This document shows positions 44,796-52,589 of a stretch of DNA of 64,000 nt, one piece after another. The number at the start of each line of letters is the position of its first letter. The first letter of the stretch is position 1. The notes beneath the pieces were generated by a model, which worked only from the letters and a program-made list of their open reading frames with translations, was not told where the DNA came from and did not search any database. The DNA is from Chloroflexota bacterium. Its GTDB lineage: Bacteria > Chloroflexota > Chloroflexia > Chloroheliales > Chloroheliaceae. The position numbers and the translations under genes are program-made. Location: NCBI GenBank assembly GCA_028287745.1, contig JAQBPB010000041.1:42854-106853 (forward strand), given 5' to 3'.

Positions 44796-46106
44796 ATGAT
44801 CCAGGTTAAAAAGTATGCGGTTGTGGGTCTTGGGCACCGTTCCCAGATGTATACCGACGCGCTTAACAACCGGTTTAAGGATTACGGTAAACTGGTGGGT
44901 TTTTGTGATACTAACCAGTCGCGGATGAATTACTACAACCGGCTTTACCAGGAACAGTACAACGCCACCCCGGTCCCTACTTACAAACCGGAAGACTTTG
45001 ACCGCATGCTAAAAGAGCAGCAGGTAGAGGTAGTAATCGTAGCCTCGATTGACCGGACCCACCATGAATATATTATCAGGGCCATGCAGCAGGGCTGTGA
45101 TGTCATAACTGAAAAGCCCATGACGGTTGATGCCGAAAAATGCCAGGCGATATTGAATGTCCAGCAGCAGACCGGCCGGAAGCTAATTGTTACCTTTAAT
45201 TACCGCTACGCTCCCCTTAATTCTAAAATCAAAGAACTTTTGCAATCCGGGGCTATCGGAAAGGTCGTTTCGGTCCATTTCGAGTGGTTATTGGATACCA
45301 GCCATGGGGCCGATTACTTCCGCCGCTGGCACCGGGATAAGGCTAATTCGGGCGGCCTGATGGTCCATAAAGCCACCCACCACTTTGACCTGGTGAACTG
45401 GTGGCTGGACAGCACCCCCGAAACGGTCTTTGGGTTTGGCAAGCTGGCTTTCTACGGGCGGGAAAATGGCCTCCAGCGGGGTGAAGCGGTTAATTATAAC
45501 CGCGCACACGGCAGCGAAGAAGCTAAAAGTGATCCCTTCGCGCTGGATATGACCCAGGACGAGCGCCTGAACAGCCTCTACCTGGAAGCCGAACACGAAG
45601 ATAATTACTTCCGTGATAAAAATGTTTTCGCTGAAGATATAAATATTGAAGATGATATGGCGCTGGTGGTCCGTTACAAAAACAAGGCCACTTTGAGTTA
45701 TCACCTGACCGCTTATTCGCCCTGGGAAGGCTACCGGATAGCTTTTAACGGGACCGGGGGCCGCCTGGAAGTCCACCTTGAAGAAAATTCCTACCGCCTG
45801 CCGAAAACCGGCTACAGTATCGAAGCGACTGAAAAAGGACAGACCAGGCCGCCGCAAATTTTGTTGAGGCCCCTATGGGCACTTCCGGTCGAGATTGACC
45901 TGCCGGTTGAAACGGAAGGCGGTCACGGTGGCGGCGACATTCGCCTGCTGCATGATATTTTTGTGGGGACGGCTAATGACCCCCTGGGCCGGGCCGCCGG
46001 ACACCTGGATGGCGCTACCTCTATTATGACCGGTATCGCGGCGAACCAGGCTTTTAAAACCGGTGAAGTGGTCAGGGTAGCCGACCTGGTAACATTCCCC
46101 GGCTAA
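44796..46106 (+). CDS. Gfo/Idh/MocA oxidoreductase, long form
   Basis: A 436-residue member of the family, longer than the usual 330-390 residues. Rossmann part KYAVVGLGHRSQMYTDAL (about residues 5-22), the intact EKP motif in CDVITEKPMTVD (about 108), and the catalytic-site block SGGLMVHKATHHFDLVNWWL (about 188-207) with the family His/Asp residues. It has an acidic insert near residue 250 (HGSEEAKSDPFALDMTQDER). Many relatives of this length act on glycosides or sugar acids. Co-directional with the GntR gene and convergent with the esterase. Confidence 0.88.
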   Translation: MIQVKKYAVVGLGHRSQMYTDALNNRFKDYGKLVGFCDTNQSRMNYYNRLYQEQYNATPVPTYKPEDFDRMLKEQQVEVVIVASIDRTHHEYIIRAMQQGCDVITEKPMTVDAEKCQAILNVQQQTGRKLIVTFNYRYAPLNSKIKELLQSGAIGKVVSVHFEWLLDTSHGADYFRRWHRDKANSGGLMVHKATHHFDLVNWWLDSTPETVFGFGKLAFYGRENGLQRGEAVNYNRAHGSEEAKSDPFALDMTQDERLNSLYLEAEHEDNYFRDKNVFAEDINIEDDMALVVRYKNKATLSYHLTAYSPWEGYRIAFNGTGGRLEVHLEENSYRLPKTGYSIEATEKGQTRPPQILLRPLWALPVEIDLPVETEGGHGGGDIRLLHDIFVGTANDPLGRAAGHLDGATSIMTGIAANQAFKTGEVVRVADLVTFPG

Positions 46107-46137
46107 TTAAAGCGGCGGCCGGTTTTTACCACCCGAC

Positions 46138-46959
46138 CTATACGGGGGGTTGCGGGGGCATATCTCTGACCATCCTTTGTAACCACATGAGGCATTCGGC
46201 AGTCCAGTAAGGGTGCAAGCCAAGGCCGTGCGCCCCAAATTTCCCTCGCACGTATTTATACGGTATCCCGGCGGTCTCTAAAGCGGCGGCATAGCTATCC
46301 GAATTCCCCACATCTACAGCTAAGTCCTCGGTCGAATGAAACAGGAAAGCGGGTGGCGTTTGAGGCGTTATCCGGTTTTCGTTGCTAAGTAATTCGATCA
46401 AATCAGGAGTTGGGTTGCTTCCGAGCAAGTTTATACGGGAGTTTTCATGACCGCCCGGTTTCATTGTAATAACCGGGTATATCAAAATCTGAAAGTCCGG
46501 CCTGGCTGAAAAGTTGTCCACCGGGTCTGAAGTTGAAGGGCTGGCCTGGGTAAAATGATTGGCAGCGGTGCTGGCAAGGTGGCCCCCGGCTGAAAACCCC
46601 AGTACCCCGATTTTGGCCGGTTCCAACTGCCATTCAGCGGCGTGAGCCCTCACCCACCGGATGGCCCTCCGGGCATCCATCATTGGAATAGGATGGAGAT
46701 AGTCAGGGCCGCGCCGGTAGGACAGTACAAAAGCGGTATACCCGGCCCCGGCCAGCCATTCCGCAACCGGTTTTCCCTCGTGAGGAGCCAGGTTAATATA
46801 ACTGCCGCCCGGAAATACAATTACAGCCGCTCCGTTAGCTTTCTCAGGCGCCGGTAGTACGGCATGAAGGGTGGGAATATCTTGCACCTGGGTCTTATCG
46901 GCAAAAGGCAGTTGATTATCAGCCCAAAGCTTAATATCTTCATAATTATTCAAGCTCAA
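46138..46959 (-). CDS. Alpha/beta hydrolase, BD-FAE/acetylesterase-like
   Basis: About 273 residues. The start is probably TTG 46957-46959, six bases after AGGAGA; a TTG at 46974 overlaps that site. Visible features: oxyanion motif VFPGGSYINLAPHEG, nucleophile in GFSAGGHLAST (Ser near 122), acid in STEDLAVD and His in KFGAHGLGLH. This is the pattern of bacterial feruloyl/acetyl esterases acting on plant carbohydrates, and no signal peptide is seen. It lies alone on the minus strand. The true substrate is not known. Confidence 0.85.
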   Translation of the reverse strand: MSLNNYEDIKLWADNQLPFADKTQVQDIPTLHAVLPAPEKANGAAVIVFPGGSYINLAPHEGKPVAEWLAGAGYTAFVLSYRRGPDYLHPIPMMDARRAIRWVRAHAAEWQLEPAKIGVLGFSAGGHLASTAANHFTQASPSTSDPVDNFSARPDFQILIYPVITMKPGGHENSRINLLGSNPTPDLIELLSNENRITPQTPPAFLFHSTEDLAVDVGNSDSYAAALETAGIPYKYVRGKFGAHGLGLHPYWTAECLMWLQRMVRDMPPQPPV

Positions 46960-47118
46960 GTGATTTCTCCTCAAGTTTTATTACCGGGTAGATTGTTGGA
47001 AAAGGAAACAAGGCCTTTACGTTGCTATTTAAGTTTTATTCTTTTAGTATAGATTTTAAGAAGTAAGTGTCAAACTAAATGGCAAATTCATAATCAAGAA
47101 AAGGATGGGCGCCTGAAA

Positions 47119-48207
47119 GTGAATCCAGTCAATTCCTCCCTGCAGCCGGGTTTTGCTTACGTAGGCTGCTTCACTTCGCCCGGTCGGAAGGGGCACGGTA
47201 AGGGCATTAACGTTTTCCGGACGGACCCGGCTAACGGTACCTTGCGCCATGTTCAACTCCTGCCTGAATTTGTAGACCCTTCGTTCCTGGTCCTGGACCA
47301 TTCCGGAAAGTATCTTTACAGCGTCAGCGCCAGCGAAGGCAAAATCAGCGCTTTTTCGGTGGATAGCCGGAGCGGGCAACTGACCTGGCTAAATACTCGG
47401 TCCAGCGGCGGCGTAAACCCGGTGGCCCTGTGCCTGGACCCTTCCAACCGCTTTCTATTAACCGTAAATTATTCCAGCGGGTCGGTCGTGGTCCTGCCGG
47501 TCGCGCCCGACGGCAGCCTTGAACCACAGTGCGATTTTATTCAACTGCAAGGGGAACCCGGCCCTGATAAGAAGGAGCAGGACGTTTCACACCCACACCA
47601 TATCAGCTTTGACAACCAGGGCCCATATGTCTTTGTGCCGGATAAAGGCTACGATAAAATCTTCGTGTTCAGTTTTGACGCCCGAACCGGTAAACTCGCT
47701 TTGAACGATACCTTATCGGTGGAGGCCGCGCCGGGCGCCGGGCCGCGTCATATCGCCTTCCACCCTGGAGGGGCTTACGGTTACGTTATTAATGAACTTG
47801 ATTCCACTATATCTACTTTTAGTTATGCGCCGGACCGGGAGGTTTTTGAGCAAATCCAGGTAATATCGGCCCTGCCCGCCGGTTTTAGCGGTGAAACTAC
47901 CGGGGCTGAAATACAGGTCGCCCCATCTGGGAAGTTTGTGTATGCATCAAACCGGGGCCACGATAGCATCGTGGTTTGCGCGGTGGACGAGCTTACCGGA
48001 TACCTTAACGCGGTCCAATGGGAGTCAACCCAGGGCGCTACTCCCCGCTACTTTACGCTCGACCCATCCGGGAATTTTCTCTATGCTTTGAACCAGGATA
48101 GCGATAGCCTGGTCATGTTTAAAGTTGACCAGGCCACCGGCACTTTAACCCCTGGAGACCAGACAATCTCCATCGGAAGCCCGGTCTGTATGGTCTTTAC
48201 TCGTTAA
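47119..48207 (+). CDS. Lactonase, 7-bladed propeller (6-phosphogluconolactonase-like)
   Basis: A 362-residue protein starting with GTG, behind an AAAAGGATGG site. It has the lactonase (YbhE/Pgl) pattern: GFAYVGCFTSPGRKGHGKGI, FRTDPANGTLRHV, then repeated blades such as FVDPSFLVLDHSGKYLYSV, GVNPVALCLDPSNRFLLTV, AGPRHIAFHPGGAYGYVINEL and ATPRYFTLDPSGNFLYALNQ. Such enzymes open sugar lactones to acids. This would fit with the dehydrogenases in the window that make lactones from freed sugars. No signal peptide. It is divergent from the esterase at 46959. Confidence 0.9.
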   Translation: MNPVNSSLQPGFAYVGCFTSPGRKGHGKGINVFRTDPANGTLRHVQLLPEFVDPSFLVLDHSGKYLYSVSASEGKISAFSVDSRSGQLTWLNTRSSGGVNPVALCLDPSNRFLLTVNYSSGSVVVLPVAPDGSLEPQCDFIQLQGEPGPDKKEQDVSHPHHISFDNQGPYVFVPDKGYDKIFVFSFDARTGKLALNDTLSVEAAPGAGPRHIAFHPGGAYGYVINELDSTISTFSYAPDREVFEQIQVISALPAGFSGETTGAEIQVAPSGKFVYASNRGHDSIVVCAVDELTGYLNAVQWESTQGATPRYFTLDPSGNFLYALNQDSDSLVMFKVDQATGTLTPGDQTISIGSPVCMVFTR

Positions 48208-48618
48208 AAGCGGATCAACCGGCCTGCCAATTTTGACTGGTCCAATTAAGTGGCAGTTTAAAACAACCGGGCACAGCCGGAGTGCGGTCTTATGGTGTCC
48301 GGTGAAGTATTAAAATCTGTATGGACCAGGCCGGTATAAGTAATTTCAAAAATTCCTGGTTGAATTTCGCACCATTCCATTATGGTTTTGGAATGGCGAG
48401 ATGGCCGAAGATGTAATAGGTGGTCAGGTAGATATTTTGATTATGCTGGGCATCGCCTGGTAAGTGGTGAGCCGGAGTAGCTTCAAAAGCTTTAACTGGA
48501 CAGGTCTAAAATTGGTAGACTTGAAGTATCTTTAATCTTGACAAAAGCTGCCAACCTGGATAAAGTATAAACGATTAAGCAATTGTTTAATCGTTTATAC
48601 TAAACGGGAGTCATGATA
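48208..48618. other. Intergenic region with ArsR operator
   Basis: A 411-base gap. It has a CCATTCC/GGAATGG hairpin (48372-48396) that could end the lactonase transcript, but lacks a T-run. Its last 80 bases hold the ArsR promoter and operator (48538-48599). No coding ORF was recognised. Confidence 0.55.
48538..48599 (+). promoter_or_regulatory. ArsR/SmtB promoter and 34-bp palindromic operator
   Basis: TTGACA (48538-48543), 17 bases, TAAAGT (48561-48566). It is followed by an almost perfect palindrome at 48566-48599: arms TATAAACGATTAA / TTAATCGTTTATA around a CAATTG centre with a single mismatched pair. This is the position and look of an ArsR/SmtB operator blocking the start site. Confidence 0.8.
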
Positions 48619-48990
48619 ATGAGCGCCAAGTTGTCGCTGGCTACGGTAGATTGCTGTGAGACCTTCGAACCGCTGTCTTTTGAGGCAAAAAGGGGTTTGC
48701 GGGGTCGGTTGATTGAAGTAGCGGGCCTTTCGGAAATATTTAAGGTTTTAAGTGATGAAACCCGCACTGAACTGCTCTATTTGCTTTCGTTACAGGAAAT
48801 GTGCGTGTGCGATTTAGCCGAGGTTATGGAAATGAGTATGCCCGCTATTTCACATCACCTGCGCCTGCTTAAAGCGCTGCGCCTGGTCAAGTACCGCAAA
48901 GCAGGCAAGCAGGTCTATTATTCCCTGGCGGATGACCATATCGTAAGCCTGATTAACCGGGCCCAGGAACATTACGAGGAAGAGCGTTAA
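48619..48990 (+). CDS. ArsR/SmtB-family metal sensor
   Basis: A 123-residue winged-helix repressor, ATG 48619 behind GGGAG (an ATG at 48613 is too close to it). It has the alpha-3 metal motif EMCVCDL with two cysteines, an HTH (MSMPAISHHLRLLK), and an alpha-5 site with Asp/His and His/Glu (DDHIVSLINRAQEHYEE), plus a CC pair near the N-terminus (DCCETF). This mix suggests a Zn/Cd-type sensor. It is followed by a CDF exporter, and the operator upstream is a large palindrome. The exact metal is not decided by sequence. Confidence 0.92.
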   Translation: MSAKLSLATVDCCETFEPLSFEAKRGLRGRLIEVAGLSEIFKVLSDETRTELLYLLSLQEMCVCDLAEVMEMSMPAISHHLRLLKALRLVKYRKAGKQVYYSLADDHIVSLINRAQEHYEEER

Positions 48991-49160
48991 TAACAGCTGT
49001 CCCAGTGGTAGCATGTTCAGGGGTCCTGGTTCCCACCAGGCAGTTTTAAAGGTTAACTTGAAGTGCCTCATACCTACTCGGGCAAGAGGTTTAACCTGGC
49101 AAAAGGAAAAGGTTCACACGACCGCCTGTACTGGCTAATTAAAGTTGAAGGGTGCACACG

Positions 49161-50213
49161 ATGGCGCGAGAAGTCTCAAATAAAACCAGCAATTCAACCG
49201 AGGCTGCACAAAATAATACTTCCCTAAATGAACATCTTCACTCTCATGCGGCCCATGACCATGATGAGCAGGAGGGCCATAGCCACAAACACGGCGGCGG
49301 CCATGCACATGCTCACGCCCCGGTGAACCTGGGCACTGCTTTTATTTTTGGATTAGTATTAACCGGTGGCTTTGTCATACTGGAATTTGGGGCAGGCATC
49401 TGGGCTAACAGTATTGCCCTGATTTCCGATGCCGGGCATAACCTGACCGATGCCCTGGCCCTTGGCCTGAGCGGGTGGGCCTTGCATATGGCAAGGCGGG
49501 CCCCTAACAACAATAAAACTTTCGGGTATCACAGGACTGGAATCCTGGCAGCTATTCTAAACGCGGCCAGCCTGGTCCTGATTTCCTTTTACATTCTTTT
49601 TGAAAGTGTGCAGCGTATATTTAACCCGCCCGAAGTTGAAGGGGTGGCGGTTATTATAGTGGCAAGTGTGGCCCTGGTGGTCAATTTAGCGGTTGCCTGG
49701 ATGCTGTTTGCCTGGTCGAAAGATGACCTCAACACTCGCAGCGCTTTCCTGCATATTATTGCCGATGCCGCTGCTTCCCTGGGCGTAATAGTCGCCGGTA
49801 TCCTGATTGTCTTTACCGGCTGGGAAATAGTTGATCCGCTTATATCAATATTGATTGCCCTGTTAATCCTGTGGTCAAGCTGGCGAATTCTAAAAGAAGC
49901 TATCAACATTCTGCTGGAGGGTATCCCGGAAGGTTTTGATATGGTAAGTCTTATGCGGGACTTGTTGAAACAACCGAATGTTAAAGATGTACATGACCTG
50001 CATGTCTGGACAATCGGGAGCGGAATTAGGGCGCTCTCCTGTCACCTGGTTTTGAGCGAGAATTACCAGATTCAGGATGCTAATAGTATCGCGCAGGGCG
50101 TCCACCAGTTGTTGGAAAAGAAATACCGGATCAAACATGCCACCATGCAGTTGGAATATAAGGACTGTATTGTAAACGATACCTTCTGTAATACGTCTTC
50201 CCTCAAAACTTAG
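49161..50213 (+). CDS. CDF metal exporter, ZitB/CzcD-like
   Basis: A 350-residue cation diffusion facilitator. ATG 49161 has GAAGGG eight bases upstream; a GTG at 49152 overlaps it. The N-terminus is rich in His (HLHSHAAHDHDEQEGHSHKHGG, in parts), then six helices (TM1 around residues 57-80) with the metal site SDAGHNLTD in TM2 and HIIADAAAS in TM5. The C-terminal domain is the usual cytoplasmic one. It moves Zn or similar divalent metals out against protons. It pairs with the ArsR sensor upstream and has its own terminator. Confidence 0.93.
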   Translation: MAREVSNKTSNSTEAAQNNTSLNEHLHSHAAHDHDEQEGHSHKHGGGHAHAHAPVNLGTAFIFGLVLTGGFVILEFGAGIWANSIALISDAGHNLTDALALGLSGWALHMARRAPNNNKTFGYHRTGILAAILNAASLVLISFYILFESVQRIFNPPEVEGVAVIIVASVALVVNLAVAWMLFAWSKDDLNTRSAFLHIIADAAASLGVIVAGILIVFTGWEIVDPLISILIALLILWSSWRILKEAINILLEGIPEGFDMVSLMRDLLKQPNVKDVHDLHVWTIGSGIRALSCHLVLSENYQIQDANSIAQGVHQLLEKKYRIKHATMQLEYKDCIVNDTFCNTSSLKT

Positions 50214-50601
50214 CGGTTTTTGGTTAAATTTTATAGGGCCGCAATGAGCGGGCCAGGATTTCTGGCCTGGTTTTTATAATGGGAAAATTGCAAAGTAGGG
50301 TTAAAAATGTCGTCAGACCAGTTTTAGGGAGTTTTGATTTAGGGCCTTAAATAGCCACTTAAAAATGTGAATTTTGTTGTAAGCAAGGTTATAATGGGTT
50401 AAGAAGCTTGCCAAATCGTTGCTACATTGGAACTTCTGGCAATTGTAATAAGACAGTAATATTAGATTAATATGAACAGCCTATAATTAGGTATCAAGGC
50501 AAAATTATGCCAAGTTAGGTACATTTGCAGCAGGAACTGTAGCCAAGTATATTAACCCTTATACCAGGAGCTCGGTTCAAAAGGATTACCAGGTAAGAAA
50601 T
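50214..50601. other. Intergenic region with terminator and c-di-GMP gene leader
   Basis: A 388-base, AT-rich gap. The first part holds the CDF terminator; the rest, which should contain the promoter of the GGDEF-EAL gene, shows no firm -35/-10. No coding ORF was seen. Confidence 0.5.
50251..50275 (+). terminator. Terminator after the CDF gene
   Basis: GGCCAG (50251-50256), five-base loop, CTGGCC (50262-50267), followed by TGGTTTTT. It is 38 bases past the stop codon. Confidence 0.75.
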
Positions 50602-52491
50602 GTGACATATTCTAATAATAACCGGGAGCAAGTTTACAAGGGATTACTTAGATTATCGATTCAGCTCAATTCCGAAACTGATCTGGATAGTTTGTTAGAT
50701 TTAGTTGTTAGTGAAAGCAGTAAATTAGTAAACGCCGACCGTTCTACCTTATTTCTGGTAGATGATGAGCGGCGTGAAGTATACAGCAAAACCACCCCTG
50801 GCCAGGAAGGCCGTGAAGTAAGGTTGCCGCTAGGTCGCGGTATCGCCGGAACGGTCGCTTTTACCGGCGAACCAATCAACATACCTGATGCAAGTGTTGA
50901 CCCTCGCCATGCGGGCGATCAGTTTGGCTACGTAACTAATTCCATCCTGGCAGTCCCCCTCAAAAACAATACCGGCTCGGTTATCGGAGTTATTCAAAGT
51001 TTAAATAAACAATCCGGCCCTTTTGTCCAGCATGACGAAGAAATTTTAACGGCTCTTTGCGATTTAGTGGCCCTGGCGATAGAACGTGTGACCATTTCAA
51101 AGGAACAAAAGCGTTTAAGCGACCAGTTGGTATACCAGGCACATCACGATGCTTTGACGGGCCTGCCAAATCGCCTGCTGCTTGAAGAAAGCCTGGCCCA
51201 GGCTTTAGCTGAGGCCAACCGCAAGAAACATCAGGTGGCGGTCCTTTTTATTGACCTTGACCGCTTCAAAATGATCAATGACTCACTCGGCCATACGATT
51301 GGCGACGTCCTGTTGCAGCAAGTAGCCCACCGGCTTCAGGCGGGACTGCGTTACAGTGACATGGTTGCTCGCCAGGGTGGCGATGAGTTTGTGGTCGTGC
51401 TTACGGTGGTCAAAAGTTTGCAAAGTGTTACTCGGATAGCTGAAAATTTACTAAAAACGCTGCGGGAGCCTTTTATCGTCTGCGGCCAGGAATTGTATGT
51501 CAGCGCCAGTATCGGTATCAGTTTGTTTCCCACCCATGGTTCGGTAGTTTCGGAGATTTTGCGCCACGCCGATACTGCCATGTATAAGGTAAAGGACCAG
51601 GGTAAAAACAACTTCCAGTATTTCATGCACGAAATGAACGAGTCTGAACAGCGGCGTCTGTGGCTGGTCACTCAATTACATAAAGCCCTGGAACTTGGCG
51701 AGTTGCTGCTTTTTTACCAGCCGCAGGTCAGCATGAAAGAGGAGCAGATTATCGGCCTGGAAGCTTTAATCCGCTGGGACCACCGCGAATTGGGCCTGGT
51801 TTCGCCGGGAGAGTTTATTCCTCTGGCCGAAGAAACCGGCCTGATTATTCCCATCGGCACCTGGGTTATAGAAGAAGCCTGCCGCCAGGCTAAAGAATGG
51901 CAAAACCGGGGCTTACCGCCCGTAAGAGTATCGGTCAATGTTTCAGCCCTGCAATTTAACCGAGATGATTTTGTAAATGTCGTTACAAATGCGCTTGAAA
52001 AGAGCGGTTTGGACCCGGAATGGCTTGAATTAGAGCTTACAGAAGGGTTATTATTAGGTGATACTTATTTGATAGCCTCCAAATTACACAACTTGAAGGA
52101 AATTGGGGTTTACCTGGCAATTGATGACTTTGGTACCGGTTACTCATCGCTGCGGTATTTACAGCAGTTACCAATTGATACCCTCAAGATTGACCAGTCA
52201 TTTGTACGTATCCTTGGCTCGGTACATGAAACCCCCAAGGCAAAGGCTCTGCTCAAAGCCATAGCAATGTTAGGTTTGAACCTGGGGATGCGGGTTATCG
52301 CGGAAGGTGTCGAAACTTCCCAGCAAATGGATTATCTGACAGAAATTGGTTGTCACGAAATCCAGGGTTTCCTGGTAAGCCGTCCTCTTCCGGTCGCTGA
52401 TTATGACGGATTTGCCCGGAAAGCCGAAAGCCGGTTAGCCAGCCTTAACCAATCCGGACTTAACCAGCCAAAAATTGACCGGGTTGCTTGA
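50602..52491 (+). CDS. GAF-GGDEF-EAL cyclic-di-GMP protein
   Basis: A 629-residue cytoplasmic signalling protein starting with GTG. Domains: GAF (about residues 10-170, with LVNADRSTLFLVDDERREVY and GRGIAGTVAFTGEPINIPD), GGDEF (about 180-345, active site GGDEF at 259-263, intact), and EAL (about 365-615, EAL at 387-389 and DDFGTGYSSL intact). Both the cyclase and the phosphodiesterase site look complete, so it could make or break c-di-GMP depending on the GAF signal. No membrane segment. It precedes the cyclase-like/NB-ARC/TPR gene by 98 bases; the two could be one unit. Confidence 0.94.
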   Translation: MTYSNNNREQVYKGLLRLSIQLNSETDLDSLLDLVVSESSKLVNADRSTLFLVDDERREVYSKTTPGQEGREVRLPLGRGIAGTVAFTGEPINIPDASVDPRHAGDQFGYVTNSILAVPLKNNTGSVIGVIQSLNKQSGPFVQHDEEILTALCDLVALAIERVTISKEQKRLSDQLVYQAHHDALTGLPNRLLLEESLAQALAEANRKKHQVAVLFIDLDRFKMINDSLGHTIGDVLLQQVAHRLQAGLRYSDMVARQGGDEFVVVLTVVKSLQSVTRIAENLLKTLREPFIVCGQELYVSASIGISLFPTHGSVVSEILRHADTAMYKVKDQGKNNFQYFMHEMNESEQRRLWLVTQLHKALELGELLLFYQPQVSMKEEQIIGLEALIRWDHRELGLVSPGEFIPLAEETGLIIPIGTWVIEEACRQAKEWQNRGLPPVRVSVNVSALQFNRDDFVNVVTNALEKSGLDPEWLELELTEGLLLGDTYLIASKLHNLKEIGVYLAIDDFGTGYSSLRYLQQLPIDTLKIDQSFVRILGSVHETPKAKALLKAIAMLGLNLGMRVIAEGVETSQQMDYLTEIGCHEIQGFLVSRPLPVADYDGFARKAESRLASLNQSGLNQPKIDRVA

Positions 52492-52589
52492 ATGACAAGC
52501 CCAGGAAACAAGGTTCTTCAAAATAGCCCTTCCGGCAAGGGTAGCTGTCCGGTCAGGCCAGAAGGATTGTAATAGAAGACAAGGCACTA

